Assembly: GCA_037157565.1 (NCBI GenBank)
Contig: JAZHRO010000036.1
Span: forward strand, 128,968,001 to 129,032,000
Source of the DNA: Thalassia testudinum
Lineage: Eukaryota; Streptophyta; Magnoliopsida; Alismatales; Hydrocharitaceae
Length of the DNA: 64,000 nt
Direction: 5' to 3'
Made by a program: the position numbers and the translations under genes
Notes under the pieces: generated by a model
Databases searched by the model: none
Told to the model about the DNA's origin: nothing
The model's input: only the letters and a program-made list of their open reading frames with translations
Shown: positions 11,593 to 24,329 of the stretch, piece by piece
How the letters are laid out: each line of letters begins with the position of its first letter
Position numbering within the stretch: position 1 is the stretch's first letter

Positions 11593-14298
11593 TGATGGGA
11601 ACACCATCATGAACCATAACTAGCTCATTTTGATCTAATTAAGTCAGTAAATGCTCCTACATGACTGCTAGAGAGCCATAGTTCACTGCAAACCCATTCT
11701 GAGGGTGAGACAGGAAACTAGGGTTAAAACCGTAATTTTACCATCATAACTTGAATGCAGTACAACCACAAGTTTTCTTAGGGATTAATTAAAGGTCAAA
11801 TGATCTTAAAAGGATAACAAGTGGGTTAGAATAGACAGAAAAGGGTTTGCACGTGTTTTGAGAATTAAATGACTTTTGAAACCCTAAAAACAGACCCGCT
11901 TAATTAACTGAGGTTATGGTCAGGATAAAATTCCCCTAAATCCTCTAAAATTCATAGAAAAATATTCTCTAGGGTTTGGTACCTTCAAACTGACCATCAG
12001 AACCCGTTTTGGCCCAAAATAGAGTATTAGACAGACATTTACCGTACTTTGGTTTTTTCATAAATTACCCAGCCAATGCGGTCAAAAACAAAATCCAACT
12101 TCACCTTTGGATTCCTTAGGTCCAAATTAGGTTTTTACTTAAATTTAGACCCATGCTGAAATTGTCTTGACTAAGTTTGCAACTTAATCCTGTCGGATTA
12201 CATTTATGCCCTTAACTTTTAAAATCCTTATAAATAAACCCCTAACTTTGTCATCACCTTCACAAGTAGCTCCCTGCTACCATTAATCCTATTCCTACAA
12301 GCATCAGCGACCTAAAATTGGCAAGAACTCCTTGGTTCCTTGACGAATCCCTTTCAAATTTGAAAGGAAAGTTCGTCAAGGAATTTCCTTCTTTTTGAGC
12401 CAAATCCCATGCCCGAAAACCTTCCCAATCTCTCATGCGAACGCATGAGAGATTTGGGTATCAGAAATTTTCCTACTCCGGCGACAATTCCTAGCTTGGA
12501 AGCTTGGCTTCCAAGCTCAAAATCTCCTTCTAAGCCCTATAAAAGTAAGCCCAGATCAGGCCGAACTCCCTAAGCTCAATTTCAACCGGGATCTCCCCTA
12601 AATTCCTCTCTCCTGACCCAGCTGAAAGGCTCCTTGAGCTTCGACGATCCCCTCCAACCTCCCTCATCGTCCGTCTATAATACTAGCGGTGGTTTCATTT
12701 TCCTTGCCTTCTTTTGCATCGAGAAGTACCAACCAGCTTCCCTACCCCCTTCATCCTCACCATCCAACCCTTATTAGAGCCAGCTTCATCTCCGACGTTA
12801 GTCATACCACAATTGGCGCCATCTCCGTTCCCCATCATCCGCTACCTCTCTTAGATGACTCCTCAGCTTCCCCTCATCACAACAACAACTTCAATACTCC
12901 GATTCGACCCCACCAACACCCTCTGCGACTCCGTCTTCCATCTCATCGATAGACCTTCGACGAGCACCAGTGGCCACCACAACCCACCTACGCCACCACT
13001 CTTGCACTCCACACCTTCACCGTTCACCGTAGATCAAAAACCCTAACTTAGTTAGGGCTATTGATCACTCTCGCTCACCCCCAAACACACCCACCTTCAC
13101 ATGCACTTTCCGACTTCACCCCACATGCACAAACCATGCCATGCCACACAACCATCACCGTCGCACTCGCCATGGTCCGGCGATCCTTCCTGAGCCTTCT
13201 GACATGGCCAAAAGGCTCTCTTGTTGATTTCAGGTACTCACCTCCTCCACCATTGACACGACATGCTTTGAGCTTGCATGAAGCTCGCTCCAAGTCTTGA
13301 TAGCCCAAGGTGGAATTTCCAGGTTGTGCGGATTTGTTCTAGGCACTGCCCCAGGTGGTCAATTGGATGCCTTGGTCTCGCGAGCTATGGCAATTGAAGA
13401 GAAGACTGTGCTGTTGTAGATGCGCAAAAGGAAGGTGGGACTTTAGTCCCACCTCGAAGCTTAAGAGCGTACCGCAGAGCATAAGTTGATTTTGTGGCTA
13501 AGGCTTATCGCCTCAGACACTGGGGGTGAGGTCCCCGCTCACCCGCTCACCTGCACCTCACCCGTGACCCGTCCCTCGTGGGCCTGGTGCAGACCCGACT
13601 CACCTAACCCGTTCCACTCCTTGGCTGCGACCATGCCTACAGCCCTGGACTCGAGTGCGCTCTAGGTCTGAAACTCGAATACCTGGTACTGTGGAAGTCT
13701 TTGGGAGAGCATGACCTAGAGAGAGAGAGAGTGCGCGTGGGGGCAAGGGGGTTTTGCTACATAGAGCAACAGCTGACACTTAGTCGTTTGAAGAATCTTC
13801 CCCCTCTGCGTGAAGAAGGAAAACTGAGAAGAAAAGAAGAAGAAGAAGACCAGAGCCAGAAGAAGGAAAGGAGGAGCTGCACAGGAAGAGCAAAGGAAGA
13901 AGGAGAAGGTTAGAAGAACAGAAGAAGAAGAACAAAAGAAAGAAGAAGCAGAGAGACCCTTGAGTCTCTAAATAGCACTGTAGCACAAGGCTGTTTAAGT
14001 AGTCCGATACATTTGATTACAAATATTTGAGGCTTTGATTTAGTTGCTATTTGTGAGTAATTGGTGATTTAAATTACCATTTTACTCCATTCTTTTTGCA
14101 CATTGATATCTGACATTATTCTTGTTACAATCTCTTATATTTCTGATTCAAATTGCAATCTTGAGTTTTGAATTCCATATTGCTCCATGTGTTCAACCTC
14201 AGACTTAAAATTTGAGTAATAAATATATTTGTTTTCAAAGTGATTTTTGACTATACTACAACGTAATGATTTTAAAACCTCGATTTCGCTTGTAAACA
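11593..14298 (+). mobile_element. solo family-B LTR inserted in the LINE remnant
   Basis: A 2.7-kb LTR beginning TGATGGGAACACC and ending TTGTAAACA. Flanks are gcaat (11588-11592) and acaat (14299-14303), a target duplication with one mismatch. No primer site follows its right end and no polypurine tract precedes its left end, so it stands alone, as expected after LTR-LTR recombination. A TATA box CCCTATAAAAG lies near 12535, a GAAGAAG-rich tract at about 13815-13950, and the U5-like CTCCATGTGTTCAACCT at 14183-14199 followed by GAGTAATAAA. Confidence 0.8.
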
Positions 14299-14703
14299 AC
14301 AATGACGACAACTATTTTGATGAATGTAGAAGGAAGGATTCTGGCTACTTCAGCAGCTCAAGTGGCTACTAAGACAAGTGTTATGCCTAAAACCTGGGCA
14401 ATATACAAAGGCCTCAAAATGGCCATAAATCTTAGGTTGCTGGCTATCAACATCTATTCACAAATCAAAGCCCTCACACAGCCTGACTAGAAGATTAGGT
14501 AAGTGGCTAAGGAATGTAAGTCCATACTTGCCTCTAATTGGGCTTTTTCTTTGTCCAAGGTTCACAGAACTCTGATTAATCCAGCTCATAGACTATCCAG
14601 GTTTTGTTTAAATCAAAATGTTCAAGGGTTATGGGTTAGTCCCCACATACCTTGTAATCTCGATGGCTATTAATATAGTACTTTTTCCTTGCAAAAAAAA
14701 AAG
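14299..14703 (+). pseudogene. LINE-like RNase H remnant, right part
   Basis: After the solo LTR, the frame at 14302-14490 reads GRILATSAAQVATKTS and AIYKGLKMAINL, which fits the middle of a plant LINE RNase H domain (strand-helix with the AEA/GL region). Downstream, NPAHRLSRF- and GLWV-like words decay. A run of ten As at about 14694-14703 may be the 3' poly(A) of the LINE. Together with 10940-11592 it forms one old insertion split by the LTR. It is not functional. Confidence 0.45.
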
Positions 14704-15933
14704 ATATACATCTTCGGAGGGGTCTACCCTTTAATACACTATATGCAAAATCCTTCAATGGGATGGCTACAGCTCTCTCAAATACAATAGCTTGAATTAC
14801 AATGGAATTTGATTCCTTGAAATGTTGGTCACATGCTCTACTTTGCACACCTAGTTGCACCTTCCATAAGGTCATTCACACTTTGATTAATGATGGAGGC
14901 ATCTAATTTAATAACCTTGTGGCTCCTCCCTCCTTAGTCCCTACGAAACCTTAGTTCCCCTGTCGCCGCAACCTAGTTCAAGGTCCACCCCTCCACCCTT
15001 GACATCACCATCCCCACCCTATACCTCCTATGTATAGATCCCATCTCACTCCACCTCTCATGGTCGTGGCAATAACCATTCCACCTTGGCTTGGCTTCTT
15101 GGAGTTGAGTTTTGCTACAACTACACATGTTGGGACATTAGGCTGTGGAAGCTACTCAAGATTGCGGTCATCCTTGACCCTCGTTTCAGTCACAGTTAGG
15201 GATGTCAATCTAATACTCCCCAACGGAGCCAACTTGACCTGAGCCAATTGGGACAAGTAAAACTTGTTTGATTTAATATTTAGGTGGGTTGGGTTTTTAG
15301 ATGTAAACCCGGTCGAGCATGGGTTCGAGTATCGGGAAAGGTATACCCTCTAACCCGTATACCCATTATGGATATATGTAAACTTTCGTAGAGTGACAAG
15401 TTCTCTTCCAAGCATACAACTCTTGAAATTCCAAACGTCCCAACTTCCCACTCAATACTGCTCATGTGGCCATGCCACATTTCGGTAAGTACCCATAAGT
15501 CAATTCTAAAAGTGGTCATGTCTTTACTATGTGTCATCTTCTTTCTTCTATGATTGTCTCCACCAGAGTGACCAGACCAATCACCACTTCATGGACCACA
15601 ACACGTGCTATTATAGTATTGCATGCAGCATAGCCATATAATACTCAGACCCTCCACACTCTACAACCAAAAGACCATAGGTGCTCATCTCTCTTTCTCT
15701 TGCCAACATTTTTAATCAAACAAAGCATACAAAGCACTTGCATTTAGGTAGAAAAATTACAAGCGAGAAGAATCTTCAAGGCATAATCTCTAGCATAAAA
15801 AAACTAATGTTATTAGCTTTGACTACTATCTATGAAAAGTTAGGAACATAAGAGTAAAAAATATAATTCAGTTAATGCAAGCCTTTCCAGGAGAGAATCT
15901 AAAGTCATGAACATTTAAAAAAAAATTGAAGTA
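14704..15933. other. non-coding stretch, possible MITE end
   Basis: No gene supported. Near 15196 the string TAGGGATGTCAAT followed by an AACCCGGT/GGGTTCG-type stretch resembles the end of non-autonomous hAT elements, but no matching inverted end was found. The rest is unremarkable. Confidence 0.35.
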
Positions 15934-17384
15934 CGATCGTGTGTGTTTCGCGTGTTAGAAATCGAGATTACAAGTAACCCATCGTCGTAGTTGCAAAATA
16001 CGTCGATCAGATAAAATTTATACCGAAACTCGAAAAGAGAGTCCCGGGTCAAACACAGGGAGGCGACGTTTACTTTAATTGAAAATTGCGCTTCAATTTG
16101 TTTCTTTTTGGTATTTTAGGTTTTGTTTTTTTTTTTGTGTTCTTGAAATAAAAGACAAGCAATCACAAGATAGAGATGGAATCAAATATGATGTATTGCA
16201 TTAATGTCTTTTACAATAATCTAAAAAAGCATAAAAAGAGAGGGAGGTGAGAGGAAATCTCCTGAATTGGCTGTTCGGTGAGATGACGGTGCCTTGCAGA
16301 AGCTCAGACGAAGGAGGTGAGGAGAGGGATGATGGAGGTGAGATGCAGGAGGATGTCAGGTTGAGGAAAGCTTCAGCATGGCTCCGAAATGGAGGTGAGA
16401 AGATGGGGACGATCTGCTGCCAGAATGGAGGTGGGAGGATGGCTCTAAGGCGACCTATGAGTGGGGATGGGAAGTTGGAGGAATATTTGGTGGGGAGAGG
16501 TTTGCTACACTAATAGGTACATTGGGAGCTTGAGAACAAGCTCTAATGGAGAGTTGGTAGGCTTGCTAGAGCTTGGGAGTACGTAGGAGTAGAGTAGGTA
16601 GAGATGGCTTGGAAAGGAGGGGGTGTAGGTCCTTTTATAGTGGAGAAGAGGCAAAAAGAGGAATGGGACTATTATTGACATACAAGCCATCGCTGGAAAC
16701 GTTGCTGTAGGCAGCTCATGCTAGCTCACGCCCACAGTTGGCTTTGCTGGCACACGCAGAATTAATGACGACTGTAAGCGTCGTTGTAGGTCCAGCTCAT
16801 GCGTCGCTATAGCTATGCTCCCCGCCTTTGTCATGCGTGCACACCCACGCACTGGCGCGTGCACCCGTGGTGCTGCATGCGTGCGGTAGCATGTGCATGC
16901 ACTAGGCGGCCTGGGCTGTGCCATGTGGCGCAATTTGGGTCGTCCATCATTTTGTTATAGGGGCTGCTACAGAGGTCGGATTGAGTCAATTTTCATACTG
17001 TTAGGTTGCGATCGTCGACCCGAATCCATCTGCGTGGTCGGATTTGTCATTTGAAGCTCCGAATTATGTCTCATAGTCCCTTGGCCGTTGATCTTCCTCG
17101 GACTGCATATGGTGCTATAGGACTTCGATCGAGGCAATTTCAAAGGCGTTGGACTCCGATCGTCATCTTGATCAGATCCGGATGGTCAGATCGTCAATCC
17201 AAGGCTCTAAAATAAATATCCTTCTCTCCTAAACACAAAAAGGATGCAATTAACCTAAATTATATACAACTATTCTAAATGCAGAATGATGCATGCTATG
17301 CAATATTTATAACATGAAATGCAAATCTAAGCCTAGGAACATGCATGAATAGGCATTTTACCCTCAATAAATGTGTTTACATCA
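15934..17384 (-). mobile_element. solo family-C LTR, minus strand
   Basis: Read on the minus strand it starts TGATGTAAACACATTTA (from 17384) and contains the same succession as the LTRs of the 48625-56400 element: AATGCAATATTTAT, TATA box CTATAAAAGG (16631-16640 on plus), CCTCCCTGTGTTTGACCCGG (around 16044-16063) and TATAAATTTTAT. It is flanked by aagta on both sides (15929-15933 and 17385-17389). Its minus-strand 3' end reads CG where CA is expected, probably a mutated terminus. No primer site or polypurine tract adjoins it, so it is a solo LTR. It lacks most of the GC-rich block seen in the 48625 copy. Confidence 0.78.
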
Positions 17385-17559
17385 AAGTACAACCTTGTAG
17401 TTGGTATACAAATCACCATATATTGCCTCCCCCTCCTCTACATACAGTACACATTTTTCCCTTCATTCCATCCAAGAGTACAATTGCAAATGTGGAGGAA
17501 GTTGTAAATTATTTTCAATATTTGTTTTCAAATATTCACATAATTTTTCATTATTAGAT

Positions 17560-17835
17560 ATGTCTACACAAGAGAACCAACAACCACCACAATTGAATAT
17601 CGACACATTGCAAGATGTTGCTGCAACAACACTGTTTTTTGATCCACCTTGTGTTCGAGATGTATCTAGGAAAAGGAGATGTACATCTAATGTGTGGAAT
17701 CATTTTGTAAAGGAAAAAGTGAATGAAAATGAGAAGGCAATTTGTAACTATAGCACAAAAGAACCAATAGGTGCATCCAAGAATGGGGCATCACCGTGTG
17801 CTCTGTATGCATTCCAAGGATCGACTCTACGTTGA
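17560..17835 (+). pseudogene. hAT transposase N-terminal fragment with BED-type finger
   Basis: From the ATG at 17560, about 60 residues of polar leader are followed by SNVWNHFVKEKVNENEKAIC and then NYSTKEPIGASKNGAS. This is the usual plant hAT BED pattern (S.VW.HF, K..C..C, SKNGTSHL..HL), which binds the transposon ends. The second metal-binding Cys (CNYC in the family) appears as Ser and the His pair is destroyed by a frame change, so the finger is broken. No dimerisation domain or catalytic part follows before the chromovirus LTR at 18066. It is a fragment of an old hAT copy, possibly truncated by that insertion. Confidence 0.6.
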
Positions 17836-18065
17836 GACACATCAGGAAATAGGTCAAAATTGTGATAAGGGATTTTATGAAATTTTTATGCACAAAATAA
17901 TTTTCAAAATTTAGTTTAGGATTTGCCACAACGTAGTATGCATTGAGACGATTCAAATGGTACCAAGAACGCAAAAATTGGGCATTGTTTGACTCCTGAA
18001 CAGATACACAAAATGCAAGGCAAAACAGGGACTGCCAGCGCATGCAAGCTGTCCACTTGCACATC
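17836..18065. other. short non-coding flank
   Basis: Decayed continuation of the hAT fragment up to the target duplication acatc (18061-18065). Nothing else recognised. Confidence 0.4.
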
Positions 18066-20746
18066 TGTAACGACCCGGTTCCCGAGTCCCTACGAGACAC
18101 GAGAACCGGACCGACTCGACTAATCCCAAGACCTAGTCGTCCAACGAGGAAGTAACCAAAAGACAGTAAAATAAACCACATTCAGCATGAATATAACTAA
18201 CAGTAAGAAAGTACAGCAGTAAGGAAAGAAACTACTACAGTAGGTACCACCACAACAGTAAAACAACATTTATCATATAACAAGAACTGCAGGTAAAGAA
18301 GTACAGCGGAAACGAAAAAAAAAAACTACTCACTGAAACAGAAACGAAAGGGGTACAAGGACTGTGGTAAACTCTACTGGACCCTACTTGGCCCAGCGTC
18401 CTCTGCAGCCGCCGACCCTGGCTGCTCAACACCTGGTCCTCAAAAGGTAACGAGTGTAACACGTCAGCAAAACGCTGAGTAGAGTGGCAAACTAACCAAA
18501 GGCAACAGTAGAGTGTACAGTAGCTGTTATGTTCTATTACTTCCTTTATTCACATCTTTCAATTTTTCTCACTATTTCATTTGTTTCTCAGATCCTTTAC
18601 TTGATCTCGAATGTCCTCGTGGGAATGATCTTGATTGCAGTCTTTTCCAAAAGTAGAAGTAGCACGTGGTGCTCTCCTGGCCGGGAGAGTCCCCCGTGGT
18701 GATCCTACCCTCAGTCAACCACCCCAAGGTCACTGACAGACGTAACGGTGACTACGGCATGCGCGATAAACGCACAGGTAGCTAGCCCGCACTGGCACGC
18801 GGTCAGTCGTTTCCGTTAATGGGTGCGCCCAAAGCATAGCACGGAACCAGGGCAGAGCCCTCTCAGTAACAGGGGTCCAACCCCTCCACAGTAACCAAAT
18901 CGGGGCCTTGCCCCTCCACAGTCCGCGCACCCTCGCCTGACTACCCTGGTTTGCCCTAGTGGGCCTAACAAGTCGGTGAAGGAGGCTAGCAGAACCCCGG
19001 GGCCCGTGGGGTAGCTAGTACTCTCCTAACACTACTAGCTCTCCTCGGTACTACGTACACGAGGGCCAACAAGTCGGTACAGAGTGGCCAGTCCTAACCC
19101 CCGGGTCCCTAGGGTGGCTAGCTCAGCTCTGCACTAAACGGGGGGACAGTCGCTCTCCTTGGTACTCCGTACTCAAGGGCCAGCTCACTTCCCCAATTCT
19201 ATTCCATTCGCTTTCCAGGAGTTCTACTCCTACTTCCCCGTAGGGTTCCAGAACATCTCATGTCTTACTTTCCAGTTTCACGTTCTTACAAACCATGATC
19301 CCAATCATGTTTCTTTATTCATAACAGGCAGCTGTGAATTCAATTTACAGTCAGCTTCATATATTCCTTTCCATTTTTTCCAAGACTGCAGTATTATACA
19401 TTCCACTAGTTTTTCCATCCTAGGATTCATGCCATATCCTAGGGTTTATCATACAATCTAGTTTTCCGGCCCTAGGATTCATGCAACACCTAAGAACTAT
19501 CATTCCATATATTTCTCATTCCTAGGATTCATGCAATGCCCTAGGTTCTATTTATGGTTCCATACTTTAACAAATTTTATTAATACTTAAAGCCACTCTA
19601 CCAGGTACAACGAGAGTAATGGGGGCGTGATCGGGAATCCCGCGTGCCTCCGCGACTCTCAAGACTGCAACTGAACGAAGTCCTATCACAAGGATCAAAC
19701 ACAGGGAGTGTCTCAAAACAGTGTATAGCTACTGTAGATGAGTAGAGGAATTAATTCTGAAAAGAACGCAACTCGAATCGCGGAAAACGAAGCCCGAACG
19801 GGCCGTAAACGGGTCGAAAAAGATGATACTGTGCAAAATCAGACGTCTGGAACTCCCTCCAGACGTCTTAAATGGTGGATCAGAGAATTACCTGTTCAGC
19901 GTGGTTTCCCAGATGTCCAGAAGTCTGCGGGGACGTCTTTCCTAGATCCCAGACGTCCGATGGTCCCTCCGGACGTCTGGAGGTCACTCCCGCCGCCTGG
20001 TACAACTTCCAGACGTCTGATTCGCAACGGATGGCGAATCAGCGAACCTGCGCACAGCCAACCCCCCTCCCTCAGTACGGTCAGTCGACAAGAAGGAAGA
20101 AGAAGGCGGAAACTCACCTTTCAAACGTCTGTAAGATCTTACAGACGTCGACCTTGCCGTCTGGCTATCAATCCAGACGTCTGATCCTGGAAATTTTTCC
20201 AGAATCAGGACCCTGCTCGGCCTCCGCTCACGACGCCGCCCGCGTCGCACCTCGCGCTCCTGCTGCTCAGACCGCAGCAGGTCCCTCTCCGCGTCGCTCC
20301 GCGCCCCCCTGCGCCCTCCGCCGGCCGACCAAGCCGCTCCGGCGAGCTCGCCCTCACGGCAGAGCTCCGCCCTCGCACGCCGCACCGCCGCGCTCACTGC
20401 GGCCGCCACTGCCGCCCTCGCGTCAGCTCGCTCTCGTGCACAGGAAGGAGAAGAAGGAGGAGATGGTGGAGGCGGGAGGGGAGGCGTGGCCCTTTTAAGG
20501 CCGCGCGAGGAGGAGAGAGAAGGTGGCAGGCCGCCTGCAGCCGCAGAGAGAAAAAGAGGGAATATGCGGTCTGCGCGCTCAGGCGCGCAGGCGACTCGCG
20601 TGTGTCAAAAATAACGGATTTCCAAACGTCTGGAAACGATCCCAGACGTCTTATAAGACGTCTGGTTGTGATCCCAGACGTCTTGTCCGATGTCTGAGCC
20701 ACCTCCCAGACGTCTTAAAATATGTCTGGGGCACACATTCGTTACA
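18066..20746 (-). repeat. 3' LTR of the chromovirus
   Basis: 2681 bp, reading TGTAACGAATG... on the minus strand from 20746. It is the partner of 25116-27796. It carries 12 GACGTC hexamers between 19841 and 20730, plus several sites degraded by CpG transition. Confidence 0.93.
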
Positions 20747-20832
20747 ATATAACAAACTCAAAGGAAGTTTCATCCCCGAAACTTGCGCCAACTAGGGTGC
20801 GGGAAAAAGATGTCCAAATAACCATAACAAAC
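20747..20832 (-). other. 3' end of the chromovirus internal region
   Basis: In minus sense it includes GTTTCGGGGATGAAAC, the near-palindrome typical of Tekay/Del 3' ends, then CTTCCTTTGAGTTTGTTATAT against the LTR. A classical G-rich polypurine tract is not evident. The phrase TTTGAGTTTGTTAT occurs twice in this short stretch. Confidence 0.6.
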
Positions 20833-21669
20833 TCAAAGAGGACCGAAGCCGGTCCGAAAAGACGTACCCGCGAAAAGCTCCGGGTACCGCTCCCGCATTG
20901 CCGCCTCAGGCTCCCAGGTAGCCTCCTCGTACCGCTGGCTCCTCCACAAAACCTTTACCAGGGGTACTTGCTTTCGTCTCAACCTGCGGATGGCTCGGTC
21001 TAGGATCTGCACTGGCCGCTCGGGGTAGGTCAGGTCGTCGCTCACCTCGACGCTCTCGTGACTCAGTACGTGGCTGGGATCGGCTACGTACTTCCTGAGG
21101 TTGGACACGTGGAACACGTCGTGCACACCAGAAAGCTGCGGGGGAAGGGCAAGTCTGTAAGCAACGGGTCCAACCCGCTCCAGGACCTCAAAGGGCCCCA
21201 CCAACCTCGGCGCGAGCTTCCCTCTCACCCCAAACCGCTGTAAGCCCTTCATGGGCGAAACACGAAGGAAGACGTGGTCCCCAACCTCGAACTGCACCTC
21301 CCTGCGTCTGCGATCTGCGTAGCTCTTCTGTCTGCTCCTGACAGTGCGGAGTCGTCTGTGGATCTGCTCAACTACCTCCTGACTCTGCCGGATCAACCTG
21401 GGGCCAACCTCCCACTTGGTCCCCACCTCTACCCAACTCAAGGGTGCCGTGCATTTCCGTCCGTACAGAGCCTCGTAGGGAGCCATGCCGATGCTCGAGT
21501 GATAACTGTTGTTGTATGCAAACTCCGCCAGGGGCAGGTGCTCCTCCCAAGAGCCCCTCCAGTCTAGTACACAGGCACGCAAAAGGTCCTCAAGTGTCTG
21601 TATCGTGCGTTCCGACTGTCCGTCCGTCTGGGGGTGGTAAGCCGTGCTAAACCTCAACCTCGTCCCCAA
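20833..21669 (-). pseudogene. integrase C-terminal part and chromodomain of the chromovirus
   Basis: Continues integrase in the next frame and overlaps the previous frame by 16 bases, which is the mark of a one-base frameshift. It holds the catalytic-Glu segment ([12 protein letters not shown], Glu at residue 20 here), the GPY/F-type module ([22 protein letters not shown], 152-173) and a chromodomain at about 217-268 ([39 protein letters not shown]). Chromodomains of chromoviruses are thought to steer insertion to heterochromatin. The chromodomain itself looks complete, with the aromatic cage only partly recognisable, as in Tekay elements. Confidence 0.9.
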
Positions 21670-24329
21670 AGCCTGCTGAACTCAGCCCAAAACCGGGACG
21701 TAAAGCGGGTATCCCGGTCGGATACGATCTCCCACGGAACTCCGTGTAGTCGCACCACATCACGGATATACCTCTTTGCCAACTGTGCTGGTCCCAAAGT
21801 GACTCGGATCGGCAAGAATCGTGCCGTCTTCGTCAATCTATCCACTATTACCCAGACTGCATCGTGTCCTCGCTGGGTAACAGGTAAGCCCACCACCAAG
21901 TCCATGGTGATGCTCTCCCACCTCCACTCTGGTATTGGAAGCGGCTGAAGCGGCCCTGCAGGCCTCTGATGCTCGGCTTTCACCTGCTGGCACACTAGGC
22001 ACTGCTGCACGAACTCACCCACATCCCGCTTCATCCCTCTCCACCAAAACTCGCGTCTCAAGTCATGGTACATTTTCGTGTTTCCGGGATGTATGGTGAA
22101 TCTGGAACCGTGTGCCTCAGTCAGGAGCTCTCTCAACAGCTCCTCGTCTCTGGGAACGCACAACCGTCCCCTCAAGCGTAGCACCTGGTCTATGAAAGAG
22201 AAGTCCCCTGGGTCCCCTGATAGTACTCTATCGCGCAAAGACTGCAAGTACGGATCGGCCATCTGTCCCGTGATGATGCGGTCTATCAACTCTGGCCTGG
22301 TCTGCCGTGTCACCGTCACTGCCCCACAGTACCCTCGTAACTCTAGAGGTTGCCAACTGCCCACCTCCTCCAAAAGGCTCCAACTCTGTAATTGTAGACT
22401 GGCCAAGCGTGCGGGCGCCTTACGGCTCAAGGCGTCAGCCACCACATTGGCCTTTCCCGGGTGGTAGGAGATGCTGCAGTCGTAGTCCTTCAGGAGCTCC
22501 AACCAACGTCTCTGTCTCATGTTGAGCCCCTTCTGGTCAAAAAGATATCTGAGTCTCTTGTGATCTGTAAAAATCTCGAAGGTCTCACCGTACAAGTAGT
22601 GCCTCCATGTCTTCAGTGCGAAGACAACAGCTGCCAACCCTAGATCGTGGGTAGGGTAGGTATGCTCATGGGGCTTCAGTTGCCGCGAAGCGTAAGCGAC
22701 CACGTGACCCCTCTGCATGAGCACACCTCCTAACCCCTGCAAGGAAGCGTCCGTGTACACAACGAACCCGCCACTACTGTCAGGGATGGTGAGCACGGGA
22801 GTCGAGGTCAACCACTCCTTCAGCTCCAGAAAACACGCCTCACAGGCATCTGTCCAAGCGAAAGGCACATCCTTCCGGGTCAACTGTGTCATAAGACGCG
22901 CAATCTGTGAAAATCCTCTGATGAACCGTCTGTAGTAACCTGCCAGTCCCAGGAAACTGCGAATCTCAGTGACTGAACGCGGTCTCTCCCACCTGAGCAC
23001 TGCCTCGACCTTGGCGGGGTCCACCGCCAGGCCGTCTCCAAAGATCACATGACCCAAAAAGGTCACCTCCCTCAACCAGAACTCGCACTTGCTGTATTTG
23101 GCATACAGCCTGCATCGTCTCAGAGTGTCCAGAACCATCCGCAAGTGCTGTCCGTGCTGCGTCCGATTTCTAGAATAGATGAGTACATCATCTATGAAAA
23201 CCACCACAAACTGGTCCAAGTATGGTCTAAACACCCGGTTCATCAGGTCCATGAAAGCAGCGGGGGCATTGGTCAGCCCAAACGGCATGACCAAAAACTC
23301 GTAGTGTCCGTAGTGGGTGCGGAAAGCTGTCTTGGAGACGTCGGTCTCCCTGATCCTCAACTGGTGGTATCCAGACCTCAAGTCGATCTTGGAAAACACC
23401 GTGGCACCCCGCAACTGGTCAAACAAATCGTCGATCCTCGGCAGCGGATATCTGTTCTTGATGGTGACCCTATTCAGCTGTCGGTAGTCCACACAAAGGC
23501 GTAGGGTCCCATCCTTCTTCTTCACAAACAGTACCGGGGCTCCCCAGGGAGACGCACTGGGCCTCACGAAACCTTTCTCCAAAAGGTCCTGCAACTGGGA
23601 CTTGAGCTCTCGCAGCTCAAGCGGTGCCATTCTGTATGGCGCGGTGGAGATGGGGCTGGTCCCTAGTACTAGTGAGATCTCAAACTCGATCTCACGCTCG
23701 GGCGGTAGTCCTGGTAACTCGTCTGGAAACACGTCGGGGTACTCTCTGACCACCGGGATGCTCTGGAAGTCTGCCACGGGGCTGTGCTCTGCCACCACAC
23801 AAGCTAGGAAGCCCTCATACCCCTGGCTCAAAAGTCTCGCCGCCCGAAGTGCCAAAATGCACCTGAAACCTCCGTCCACTGGCTGCTCGTGAAACTCGAA
23901 AGCAGGCAACTCCGGAATGGAGAAGACAATCTTCCTCTCAAAACAGTCTACCAAGGCGTGGTAAGCGGACAGCCAATCCATCCCCAGAATCACTCCAAAG
24001 TCCTCCATCTGTATCATAATCAGGTCAGCTGGCAGGCTATGTCCCCCGATGCTGACCCCGCAACCCGTGTACACCTCCTCAGCTACAAACAGCTGACCAC
24101 TCGGACCTCTGATTACGAACGGATTCTCTAACAGTGTATAATCCTGGTCCAAACTAACTGCGAAACTGGCTGCGACAAAAGAGTGCGTAGCGCCGGAATC
24201 GAAAAGCGTGTAAACGAGTCTGCCAGAAACTGAAACCATACCTGCTACCACGGATCCCGATGCTCTGGCGTCCCTGTGTGTTAGGGCGTTGATACGCCCC
24301 TCAGCCCTAGGTGCGGACGAAGCAGCCAC
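21654..24329 (-). pseudogene. pol of the chromovirus: protease, RT, RNase H, integrase N-terminal part
   Basis: 891 residues open. Protease: FDSGATHS at residues 43-50 and ILGMDWL at 114-120. [11 protein letters not shown] near 278, MPFGLTNAP near 348 and active-site FIDD at 378-381. RNase H: Asp in YTDAS (527), Asp in FTDH (589) and Asp in ADALSR (632), but the catalytic Glu expected in the HDLELAAV pattern is Gly (564, codon at 22638-22640). Integrase: HHCC zinc site (H740, H747, C777, C780), catalytic Asp 810 and Asp 871. The frame ends early because one base is missing near 21670-21680. The start at 24329 is only where the track frame begins with GTG. Translation would normally come from gag in the same frame. 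Confidence 0.92.

Noticed and set aside
15190..15330. hAT-type MITE end (TAGGGATGTCAAT)
   Set aside because: No inverted counterpart within the following kilobase and no clear 8-bp duplication.
19738..20498. Overlapping open frames of 148 and 208 codons, repeated at 26881-27548
   Set aside because: Both are in the chromovirus LTRs. High GC with repeated GACGTC words leaves several frames open at once.
23049..23504. 151-codon plus-strand frame opposite pol
   Set aside because: It is the mirror of the conserved RT/RNase H coding strand.
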